Assembly (NCBI GenBank): GCA_008363265.1 | Contig: RHKR01000224.1 | Span: 1-5,084, forward strand | Origin: Chlorobiota bacterium | Lineage (GTDB): Bacteria; Bacteroidota; Ignavibacteria; Ignavibacteriales; Ignavibacteriaceae | DNA: 5,084 nucleotides | Direction of reading: 5' to 3' | Part shown: piece by piece, positions 1-5,084 of the stretch | How positions within the stretch are numbered: the first letter of the stretch is position 1 | Layout of the letters: every line of letters begins with the position of its first letter | Program-made: the position numbers and the translations under genes | Notes under the pieces: model-generated | What the model was told of the DNA's origin: nothing | The model's database searches: none | What the model saw: the letters and a program-made list of their open reading frames with translations, nothing else

Positions 1-634
1 TATCCTTCGTCATCTTCTTCGTTTGAATGAGGGTGAGTATCTCGAACATTTCATCCAAAGTACCGAATCCACCCGGGAAGATCACCACAGCTTTGGCAAG
101 ATAGGCAAACCAGAACTTGCGCATGAAGAAATAGTGGAACTCGAAGCCCAGTTCATCGATCACGTAATCGTTCATGCTTTCTTCTTTGGGAAGACTGATC
201 GTCAGCCCCACTGACTTGCATCCAGCCAGCGTTGCCCCCTTGTTTGCGGCTTCCATAATACCGGGTCCTCCGCCTGTAACAATAGCGTATCCCTTTTCAT
301 CTGTTGTATTTGAGAGGAGGTACTCACCGGTAAGCCGGGCGAGTTCCACTGCCTCTTCATAATACTTTGATGATTCGAGTTCACGGTGGAGTTGTCTGAG
401 TGCATCTTCACCGGCATTGTCATCATTCTTGAAAGCTTCGATCTCAGACATCACCTGATCTTTTGGTTTGATCCTCGCCGAGCCAAAAAAAGCTATCGTA
501 TCGGTAATGTGATTTCTTCTGAACTTTGCTGCCGGGTCGAGATACTCAGAGAGTATCCGCACCGTTCTCGCTTCGGGGGAGTTCAGAAATTCTTCGTTTT
601 TGTAGGATTTTGGAGGTCTTCTCTTGTGATCCAT
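1..634 (-). CDS. LOG-family (TIGR00730-type) nucleotide 5'-monophosphate phosphoribohydrolase, C-terminus cut by window edge
   Basis: Reading the minus strand from the ATG at 634-632 gives an open frame of 211 codons that runs off the left edge, so the C-terminus (perhaps a few dozen residues) is missing. Seen: a Rossmann-type start FFGSAR at residues 49-54, the glycine-rich TGGGPGIMEAAN at 120-131, MRK at 171-173 and PGGFGTLDE at 187-195. The last two are the LOG-family signature: Arg172 and Glu195 match the catalytic Arg and Glu of the MxxRK and PGGxGTxxE motifs. Family knowledge: these cytoplasmic enzymes split the N-glycosidic bond of nucleoside 5'-monophosphates, releasing base and ribose 5-phosphate. 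Plant and actinobacterial members activate cytokinins, and the Escherichia coli relative PpnN acts in nucleotide salvage. The natural substrate here cannot be told from sequence. Start choice: AGAGGA lies about five bases before the ATG. There are roughly 45 residues before the Rossmann core and an acidic helical insertion at about 60-95, both outside the catalytic core. It is divergent from dacB. Older databases call such proteins lysine decarboxylases, which is a misannotation. Confidence 0.93.
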   Translation of the reverse strand, partial: MDHKRRPPKSYKNEEFLNSPEARTVRILSEYLDPAAKFRRNHITDTIAFFGSARIKPKDQVMSEIEAFKNDDNAGEDALRQLHRELESSKYYEEAVELARLTGEYLLSNTTDEKGYAIVTGGGPGIMEAANKGATLAGCKSVGLTISLPKEESMNDYVIDELGFEFHYFFMRKFWFAYLAKAVVIFPGGFGTLDEMFEILTLIQTKKMTKD

Positions 635-742
635 CAATTCCTCTATTTTAGGTTTTTCAATAAAATCTATTATTCCTATCTTTAAACTTAACATAAACAA
701 CTTTGTAAATAATTCAATCAGACCACTTTTAGCCGGGATAAA
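635..742. promoter_or_regulatory. Divergent intergenic region, presumed promoters for the LOG gene and dacB
   Basis: This AT-rich gap of about 108 bases separates two divergently transcribed genes, so it must carry both promoters. For the minus-strand LOG gene a possible sigma70-like pair is TTTACA (709-704), a 17-base spacer and TTTAAA (686-681), which would leave a leader of roughly 40 bases. For dacB no pair stands out. TTAACA and TATTAT hexamers occur on the plus strand but not at proper spacing from a good partner. Because base composition is so biased, chance matches are likely. The promoter calls are weak even though the role of the region is near certain. No riboswitch or strong inverted repeat was seen. 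Confidence 0.4.
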
Positions 743-1957
743 TTGAAAAAAGGTTTAGTAATCATACTCTGGTTGTTTCTGATCTTCCGGATCGAGGGGC
801 AATATGAGAAAGTAAGGTCGGGAATAAATGATATTTTATCAAAACTGCCCGCCGGTACATCCTGGTCAGTTCTTATCGTTGACGCGGAAACCTCGGACAC
901 CGTTTATACTTACGGGCACCGTGTCCGGCTGATCCCTGCCTCGAACACAAAGGTTGTTACGAGTGCAGCCGCACTTCACCTGATGGGTGGCGATTATGAA
1001 CTTTCGACTGAATTAAAACACAGCGGAAGTATTGATGCATCCGGCACACTGAACGGTGACCTGTATCTAAAAGCCCTCGGCAACCCGCTGATGACGGTTA
1101 AAGACCTGGAGAAATTCGTAAAGGCGGTGAAAACTCTTGGCATAAAGAACGTGAATGGCGGAATCACAGGCGATGATTCCTTTTTCGATGATCTGTATTA
1201 CCGGTCGCAATACGTCGGGAACGGTGAATATGACTACGAAACCTACCCCCTCTCCGCCCTCGTTCTGGATCATAATGTAAATCTTGCCGGAAACAGATTT
1301 ACCACCGCGCCAGTGTTCATATCACAGAAATTCAAATCCCTCCTTACCGCCGCCGGAATTAATGTTTCGGGGGGTATTGCTTCCGGTGTAACCCCTTCAG
1401 GAACAAAACTGATCGCATCTGCCACGGTTAAGCTCTCGGATCTTTTGAAAATTGTCAATAAAAAGAGTGATAATTTCCTGGCGGAATATACTGTCAAACT
1501 CATTTCAGCAGTAGTGAACGGTGAGCGGGGGAACACTAAGAACGGCCTGAAGCTGTGCATGGCATTTCTGCAGGAGTCGGGTGCGTACCTTAAGGGAACC
1601 CAGTTCGCTGACGGAAGCGGTCTCTCCCGCAAGAATCTTATCCCCACAGGTGTGATTGTAAAGATATACCAGTATATCTACTCGAACCAGATATTCAGGA
1701 GTCAATTCTTCTCCACACTAAGCATCTCGGGTGTAGACGGCACACTCAGGTCGAGGATGAAAGAGCAGGAGGGGGATAACAACCTGAAAGGAAAAACCGG
1801 AACACTTTCGGGAGTAATAACTTTAAGCGGCTATTTTAAGACACGGACCGGGCGGGATATGATCGGAGCCGTATTCTTTAACTACACCTCATCCTATCCG
1901 GATTTCTACCGGGGACTTCAGGATCAGATTTTCAACCTGGTAATAAACGGTCTTTAA
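743..1957 (+). CDS. dacB: D-alanyl-D-alanine carboxypeptidase/endopeptidase, peptidase S13 (PBP4/DacB type), compact form
   Basis: A 404-residue exported penicillin-binding protein that removes the terminal D-Ala from, or cleaves cross-links in, peptidoglycan stem peptides. All three active-site motifs are present: SNTK at 67-70 (nucleophile Ser67, Lys70), SDN at 242-244 and KTG at 351-353. The S13-typical segments GNPLMT (113-118), PLSALVLDHN (169-178) and DGSGLSRKN (290-298) are also present. Residues 1-19 form a signal peptide: two lysines, a hydrophobic run, then a likely cleavage near Gly19-Gln20. The start is TTG: an in-frame stop lies at 710-712, there is no in-frame ATG before the signal peptide, and GGGA sits four bases upstream as a weak ribosome binding site. 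The distance from SxN to KTG (109 residues) matches E. coli PBP4 (111), but SxxK to SxN is only 175 residues against 244 there. About 70 residues, corresponding to the inserted accessory domain, are therefore missing. The frame is intact, so this looks like a natural compact variant. It stands alone, divergent from the LOG gene and convergent with secG. Confidence 0.94.
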   Translation: MKKGLVIILWLFLIFRIEGQYEKVRSGINDILSKLPAGTSWSVLIVDAETSDTVYTYGHRVRLIPASNTKVVTSAAALHLMGGDYELSTELKHSGSIDASGTLNGDLYLKALGNPLMTVKDLEKFVKAVKTLGIKNVNGGITGDDSFFDDLYYRSQYVGNGEYDYETYPLSALVLDHNVNLAGNRFTTAPVFISQKFKSLLTAAGINVSGGIASGVTPSGTKLIASATVKLSDLLKIVNKKSDNFLAEYTVKLISAVVNGERGNTKNGLKLCMAFLQESGAYLKGTQFADGSGLSRKNLIPTGVIVKIYQYIYSNQIFRSQFFSTLSISGVDGTLRSRMKEQEGDNNLKGKTGTLSGVITLSGYFKTRTGRDMIGAVFFNYTSSYPDFYRGLQDQIFNLVINGL

Positions 1958-1962
1958 AATGA

Positions 1963-1990
1963 AAAAGCCGGATCGTGAGATCCGGCTTTT
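1963..1990. terminator. Bidirectional intrinsic terminator between convergent dacB and secG
   Basis: A perfect 12-bp inverted repeat (AAAAGCCGGATC paired with GATCCGGCTTTT) encloses the four-base loop GTGA. The GC-rich core is flanked by an A run on the left and a T run on the right. On the plus strand it starts five bases after the dacB stop and ends in TTTT. On the minus strand it lies 20 bases after the secG stop and ends in a run of five T. It should therefore terminate both convergent transcripts. Read as plus-strand RNA, the loop GUGA is a stable GNRA tetraloop; the minus-strand loop is UCAC. Confidence 0.93.
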
Positions 1991-2010
1991 CCACTCAAAT
2001 CAATCAACAA

Positions 2011-2334
2011 TTATTTAGCCGGCTGGCTTCCGCTTGGGGCTGGGGTTGCCGGAGCCTGCTGAGTCGGACCGCCTTTTTGAATAATACTTTCAGCTCCACC
2101 GCCGCTTGGGAGGAAGAATCCGTTGACGAGGATCGTCAGGATCGCTATTGCAGCCGCGAGAACCCATGTGGATTTCGCAAGGAAGTCTGCCGTACGGCGT
2201 GTACCGAACATGCTTCCAACGTTGCCGCCACCAAAGGTGGCAGTAAGGCCGCTGCCTTTCGACTGCTGAGTAAGTACGACCACGATCACGAGGGCCGCAA
2301 GAAGTATAATAACTATACTGAAAAAAGTAAACAT
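2011..2334 (-). CDS. secG: Preprotein translocase subunit SecG
   Basis: A 107-residue inner-membrane protein, the small non-essential partner of SecY and SecE that assists SecA-driven export. It has the family layout: a first transmembrane helix at about 4-21, a cytoplasmic-loop signature QQSKGSGL (23-30) followed by a Gly-rich TFGGGNVG (33-40), then RRTADFLAKST (46-56) and a second transmembrane helix at about 57-75. A low-complexity Gly/Pro/Ala/Gln tail (about 77-107) follows, as often seen in Bacteroidota-like SecG proteins. The start is well supported: GGAG with a five-base A spacer before ATG. It lies only 19 bases downstream of the tRNA-Met 3' CCA on the same strand and ends at the shared terminator. 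I see no separate promoter in that gap, so expression most likely comes from the tRNA promoter or from the coiled-coil genes further upstream. Confidence 0.95.
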   Translation of the reverse strand: MFTFFSIVIILLAALVIVVVLTQQSKGSGLTATFGGGNVGSMFGTRRTADFLAKSTWVLAAAIAILTILVNGFFLPSGGGAESIIQKGGPTQQAPATPAPSGSQPAK

Positions 2335-2353
2335 TTTTTCTCCAAAAATAGAC
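2335..2353 (-). promoter_or_regulatory. secG: Short tRNA-to-secG spacer carrying the secG ribosome binding site
   Basis: The 19 bases between the encoded CCA of the tRNA and the secG ATG read, on the minus strand, as a T-rich stretch, then GGAG, then five A. There is room for a ribosome binding site but not for a promoter. If the transcript is shared, removal of the tRNA leaves secG with a leader of about 19 nucleotides. The GGAG is seen directly; shared transcription is inference. Confidence 0.7.
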
Positions 2354-2430
2354 TGGTAGCGGGGGAGGGACTCGAACCCCCGACACGTGGATTATGATTC
2401 CACTGCTCTAACCTGCTGAGCTACCCCGCC
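2354..2430 (-). tRNA. tRNA-Met (anticodon CAT), elongator type, with encoded CCA
   Basis: The minus strand folds into a full cloverleaf of 77 bases. The acceptor is GGCGGGG paired with CCCCGCT, the D arm is GCTC/GAGC, and the anticodon stem GTGGA/TCCAC has the loop ATCATAA and so anticodon CAT. The variable loop is GTGTC. The T arm is GGGGG/CCCTC with loop TTCGAGT and one G-T wobble. Discriminator A is followed by genomically encoded CCA. It is not an initiator: the first pair is G-U rather than a C-A mismatch, and the anticodon stem lacks the three G-C pairs next to the loop. A CAT anticodon could also be the tRNA-Ile whose C34 is changed to lysidine, but the AATCATAATCC loop context and overall body fit elongator Met better. 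The G1-U72 first pair is slightly unusual. It lies directly upstream of secG and downstream of the coiled-coil genes, all on the minus strand. Confidence 0.93.
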
Positions 2431-2453
2431 TTGAATTTAAAAAAGTCAAGACA

Positions 2454-2484
2454 CAAATTTACAAAGTAGCGAAGAATTAAGCAA
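2454..2484 (-). promoter_or_regulatory. Candidate promoter for tRNA-Met (and secG)
   Basis: On the minus strand TAAATTTG (2461-2454) fits the Bacteroidota -7 element TAnnTTTG exactly. A TTG lies 20 bases upstream (2484-2482), as expected for the -33 element. The same bases can be read as a sigma70-like pair, TTGCTT, a 17-base spacer and TAAATT. Initiation about seven bases downstream would give a pre-tRNA leader of about 18 bases, which is reasonable. The motif match is seen; activity is inferred. No strong terminator separates it from the coiled-coil gene upstream, so read-through into the tRNA is also possible. Confidence 0.45.
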
Positions 2485-2492
2485 GAAAAACT

Positions 2493-4163
2493 TTAACTTT
2501 CTTCGTCTTCCGTGGGAGACTCATTGATCTTTTTGATCAGGTCCTTCAGTTCCTCGTGATCCGCGGGGGGCTGTATCTTTATTTCAGGCTCTGATGTTGT
2601 TTGTTCACCATCTATCAGAGCGGCGGTCAGGCTCTCAAGTTCTTTGTTTATCGATTCACTGCCGAATTCTTTCAACTCTGAAGCCAGATAGCCAAGGAGT
2701 TCTTTATCGATTCCACTGTAACCGTAAGGGGGGATGACAGGGTGTTCTTCAACATCCTCGATATCAAAATCTTCGCGGAGAGGTCCGGGTTCATTCACCG
2801 GAAGAGTAGAGGGGGACTCCGTAACCGCATCAGTCGTTCCGGCTTCAAGCTTTGATTTAAGTTCGAGCAGTCGCGAGATCTCTTTTGAAAGCATCTCTTT
2901 CTCGGCAGCGAGCTGTTCATTCTCATTCACAGTACCTGAGATAGAGCGTTCTGATCGCTGTGACTCCATTCTCAGCAGGGAGAGTTTCTGCTCCAGGACG
3001 CTATACTCATTCATCGCCTCGTTACGGGCGTTTTGGAGCGACTCCATCTCATTTCTAAGATTTTGTATAACTTTCACAATGCTGTCTTCGGTCTCCTGTG
3101 ATCTCTCGCCGGTTTTTTCAAGCTCGGTAAGGAGCCGCGCATGGGAGTTCTCAAGTTTTACCTTCTCAGCACCGAGGTCGCTGATATCATTCTGAAGTTT
3201 GGTTTTTCTGGCAGCAAGTGAAAGAAGTTCTTCGTTCGCAATGTTCAGCTTGTACTGAAGGGTTCTGAGCTCCAGTTCAAGGTTGACGATCAATTTTTCC
3301 CTGCGGGTGATCTCTTCCGTCTTTCTGAAAAGCACCAGTTCCTTGTCGATCAGTTTTCTGGAATTATCCCTCAGCCTGACCTTGAGTTCGCTGATCTCAT
3401 TTCGCTGAACTGTAGCCATCGCTATGAAATTTTCTTCAGCCTTTATAATATTCGCCTCTATCTCGTAGCGGTTCTCCTCAAGTGACTGGACGTGTTTCTT
3501 GAGCCGTTCGATCTTTTCCTTGAGGCCGTTCTCTTTTACGAGGGCATTTTTGATGTTGCTGAATATTTCCGACTTCAGCGATTCATACTTTTTAATGCGT
3601 GATTCAAGGTCGCTGATCTGGTGCTGAGCATTGAAAATAGAACTTTCGTACGAATCTATCTGGAGTTTTCTGATCTCCAGGTCCCTGTTGGCGTTCTCAA
3701 ACCGGTTGGATATATGGAGGAGTCTTTCTTCGGTCAGCTCGATCTCCTGCAGCAGACGGTTGAATTCACGTTCTTTTGAAACGACTGCTTCTTCGAGTCT
3801 GGGAAGATATTCTTCAATCGAAGAGAGTATCCGCGAGCGGTTCGACTGGTCAGCTATCAATTCGATAAGGCGGGCTTCGTTGGTTGCCACCTTCTCGCCA
3901 AGCTCACTGTTCTTCTCTTCAAGAGTGGCTTTCTCTCTTTTCAGGGCATCCAGTTCTGATGTGAGCAGTTCTTTCTCCTTGGAAAAGATCGTTCTGAAAC
4001 TGCTCAGGCGTGAGGTCTCTTTGGTTTCAACATCGATCAAATTCTGTTGGAGTATCCTGATCCTGTCGGTCAGTCGTTCTTCTTCTGCCTGTAACTTGAC
4101 AAGCTCGATCTTTTTCATTTGAACAGCATCATCAGTACTGTTCAAACCAGGGTTTTCATTCAT
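2493..4163 (-). CDS. Long coiled-coil protein with acidic, Pro-containing C-terminal module, function unknown
   Basis: This is a 556-residue protein that I cannot assign to a named family. Residues 1-16 are a short polar head. Residues 17-440 are almost entirely heptad coiled coil rich in Glu, Lys, Leu and Arg. For example, Leu295, Leu299, Leu302, Leu306, Ala309, Leu313, Leu316, Lys320, Leu323, Ile327, Leu330, Lys334, Leu337, His341, Leu344 and Leu348 keep an unbroken 4-3 spacing. Pro121 is the only proline in the coil and may mark a hinge. After it come a Pro-rich acidic linker (about 441-481), a predicted amphipathic helix pair (about 484-518), a second linker, and a short helix (536-547) ending in an acidic tail. 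There is no signal peptide, membrane segment, Cys, Trp or Walker A motif, so it is probably a cytoplasmic structural or scaffold protein and not an SMC ATPase. It follows the upstream coiled-coil gene by 15 bases. The ribosome binding site is poor (GGCTGG), suggesting translational coupling. Confidence 0.8.
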   Translation of the reverse strand: MNENPGLNSTDDAVQMKKIELVKLQAEEERLTDRIRILQQNLIDVETKETSRLSSFRTIFSKEKELLTSELDALKREKATLEEKNSELGEKVATNEARLIELIADQSNRSRILSSIEEYLPRLEEAVVSKEREFNRLLQEIELTEERLLHISNRFENANRDLEIRKLQIDSYESSIFNAQHQISDLESRIKKYESLKSEIFSNIKNALVKENGLKEKIERLKKHVQSLEENRYEIEANIIKAEENFIAMATVQRNEISELKVRLRDNSRKLIDKELVLFRKTEEITRREKLIVNLELELRTLQYKLNIANEELLSLAARKTKLQNDISDLGAEKVKLENSHARLLTELEKTGERSQETEDSIVKVIQNLRNEMESLQNARNEAMNEYSVLEQKLSLLRMESQRSERSISGTVNENEQLAAEKEMLSKEISRLLELKSKLEAGTTDAVTESPSTLPVNEPGPLREDFDIEDVEEHPVIPPYGYSGIDKELLGYLASELKEFGSESINKELESLTAALIDGEQTTSEPEIKIQPPADHEELKDLIKKINESPTEDEES

Positions 4164-4178
4164 TTAAGCCAGCCGTTA

Positions 4179-5084
4179 TTAGATCTCTGAAGTTGAGTCA
4201 TGGGCATCTTTTTCGATCTTTTTCAATCTCTCAATGCCGTTAACTATTTCGCTCTTCTGCAGTTCGAGGCTATGCAGTTCCGCTTTTACACGGTCGAGCA
4301 TAAGCCCTGAGGTCTCGATGTTCTCCTGGATCACGGAGAGTTCATTCTGCCGGGTCTTGATAATACCTTCCAGTTCAGAACGTCTTGATTCAAGCTCGTT
4401 GTGTCTCTTCGTAAAGTTATTGAACATTGAGGAGAGTTTTCTCTCCAGTTCGTCATTCTCCTCTTTAAGGCTGTCGCGGTTCTTTTTCAGTTCCTGCACA
4501 ATCAGGTTCACTCTCTTTTCAGTATCTTTCATTTCGAAGAGATTCCTGTTCAGGGTGTCTTTTTCATCCTTTAGGTTCTGGATATGCTGCCGGATGTTGA
4601 CGAGGTCTTTTTCAGCTATCTTTATCTCGGAGCGCAGCTCGCTCAGTTCGAGGTCGAGCTTGCTGATCTCAGATTCTTTAATTGACCGTGATTTTTCCTT
4701 CTCAAGGATATCAGCCCGTAACTTCGACTGCTGTTCGCGCAGTGAGCCAACTTCCTGGTTGAACGATTTAAGCGCTTCAAGTACCAGTTCCTCGGTTTTA
4801 AGCTGTTTTTCCTCGAGCACTTTTGAGGTTACTTCCAGGTCGTTCACAGTTCCGGTGAGTCCGTTCACGTTCAATTCGAGTGCGTTCCTTGACTCTTCAA
4901 GAGTGGCGAGATCTTTAGTCAGCAGGGCCCTTTTCTCTTCGAGTTGCTGAATGTTCAGCAACACTTCCGATCGTTTGGCATCTATCGCGGCAAATTCCTC
5001 GTTCGCCTGAACGAGCCCTTCAGCCTGCTCCTTGGCGAGAGAGGAAAGGCGGTCGATCTCTTTTCGCAGTGAGATCACCTCTCC
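4179..5084 (-). CDS. Coiled-coil protein, N-terminus beyond window edge, function unknown
   Basis: The frame is open from the right edge to a TAA at 4181-4179, giving 301 visible residues. The first in-frame start-like codon is GTG at 5078. It has GGAGAG abutting it with no spacer, and heptads appear to continue across it, so the true start is probably outside the window. Numbering residues from that GTG codon, the protein is coiled coil nearly to its end. Leu204, Asn208, Leu211, Leu215, Met218, Phe222, Arg225, Leu229, Arg232 and Leu236 keep 4-3 spacing, with an Asn core position typical of parallel dimers. The visible part contains no Pro, Cys, Trp or Tyr. The last ten residues or so form a polar tail. 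No enzymatic motif, signal peptide or membrane helix is visible. It is the upstream partner of the 556-residue coiled-coil gene (15-base gap, same strand). It might be the C-terminal arm of a larger protein with a globular head outside the window. Confidence 0.75.
   Translation of the reverse strand, partial: GEVISLRKEIDRLSSLAKEQAEGLVQANEEFAAIDAKRSEVLLNIQQLEEKRALLTKDLATLEESRNALELNVNGLTGTVNDLEVTSKVLEEKQLKTEELVLEALKSFNQEVGSLREQQSKLRADILEKEKSRSIKESEISKLDLELSELRSEIKIAEKDLVNIRQHIQNLKDEKDTLNRNLFEMKDTEKRVNLIVQELKKNRDSLKEENDELERKLSSMFNNFTKRHNELESRRSELEGIIKTRQNELSVIQENIETSGLMLDRVKAELHSLELQKSEIVNGIERLKKIEKDAHDSTSEI

Noticed and set aside
1975..2397. A 140-codon plus-strand open frame across secG and the tRNA
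   Set aside because: It overlaps the terminator, secG in antisense and part of the tRNA, so it is a shadow frame.
2354..2430. The tRNA as initiator fMet or as tRNA-Ile(CAT)
   Set aside because: It lacks the C1-A72 mismatch and the G-C run in the anticodon stem expected of an initiator. The Ile reading remains a minor possibility but the body fits elongator Met better.
2445..2450. CTTGAC on the minus strand as a -35 element for the tRNA
   Set aside because: A -10 at normal spacing would fall inside the tRNA, so it cannot drive it.
2470..2505. Inverted repeat CGAAGAA/TTCTTCG at the end of the 556-residue gene as a terminator
   Set aside because: The 7-bp arms are separated by 22 bases, have little GC and lack a proper T run after the second arm. 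The arms also overlap the gene's last codons and the proposed tRNA promoter.
4161..4181. The two coiled-coil genes as one gene split by a frameshift or nonsense mutation
   Set aside because: The upstream gene ends with a polar tail and two consecutive TAA codons. The downstream gene begins with a polar non-coil head and its own ATG. This looks like an ordinary gene boundary.
4234..4950. A 238-codon plus-strand open frame, and similar ones at 3631-4122 and 2734-3195
   Set aside because: They are antisense to the coiled-coil genes and translate to Ser/Phe/Arg-rich low-complexity sequence, as expected from reading Glu/Lys/Leu codons backwards. They have no ribosome binding sites or recognisable motifs.
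2493..5084. SMC, SbcC, RecN or Rad50-type chromosome ATPase
   Set aside because: No Walker A, signature or Walker B motif is visible and there is no hinge domain, only coiled coil. A head domain upstream of the right edge cannot be excluded for the first gene.
1..5084. CRISPR array, insertion sequence, integrase, toxin-antitoxin or defence gene
   Set aside because: No repeated spacer pattern, transposase or integrase motif, terminal inverted repeat or small two-gene toxin-antitoxin layout was found on either strand.

Overview
The window comes from a bacterial chromosome of moderate G+C, probably a member of the Bacteroidota/Chlorobiota/Ignavibacteriota assemblage. I favour the Ignavibacteriota/Chlorobiota side. 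The reasons are the style of the SecG and LOG-family proteins, a Bacteroidota-like promoter motif (TAnnTTTG with an upstream TTG) ahead of the tRNA, and clear Shine-Dalgarno sequences on two genes (LOG and secG), which Bacteroidota proper usually lack. This placement is inference from memory, not a database result.

Layout: (1) Bases 1-634, minus strand, hold the N-terminal 211 residues of a LOG-family nucleotide phosphoribohydrolase, cut by the left edge. (2) A roughly 108-base AT-rich divergent intergenic region follows. (3) Bases 743-1957, plus strand, encode a compact exported DacB/PBP4-type D-Ala-D-Ala carboxypeptidase/endopeptidase (peptidase family S13) that starts at TTG. (4) A perfect 12-bp stem with a 4-base loop at 1963-1990 is a bidirectional terminator between the convergent dacB and secG. 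(5) The rest is on the minus strand. In transcription order it is a coiled-coil gene cut by the right edge (5084-4179), a second coiled-coil gene (4163-2493), a tRNA-Met(CAT) gene (2430-2354) and secG (2334-2011).

How the parts relate: the S13 enzyme trims or cleaves peptidoglycan in the periplasm, and SecG helps the SecYEG channel export proteins such as that enzyme. They are convergent neighbours, not an operon. The two coiled-coil genes are 15 bases apart and almost certainly co-transcribed. They look like a cytoplasmic structural or scaffold pair with no enzymatic domain, and are the least explained part of the window. The tRNA and secG are 19 bases apart, so tRNA 3' processing would create the secG mRNA 5' end just upstream of its ribosome binding site.

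Most of the window is housekeeping. I see no CRISPR array, insertion sequence, integrase or defence gene. The candidates for something undescribed are the tandem coiled-coil pair with its acidic C-terminal module, the tRNA-Met/secG arrangement, and the S13 enzyme that lacks about 70 residues between its active-site motifs.
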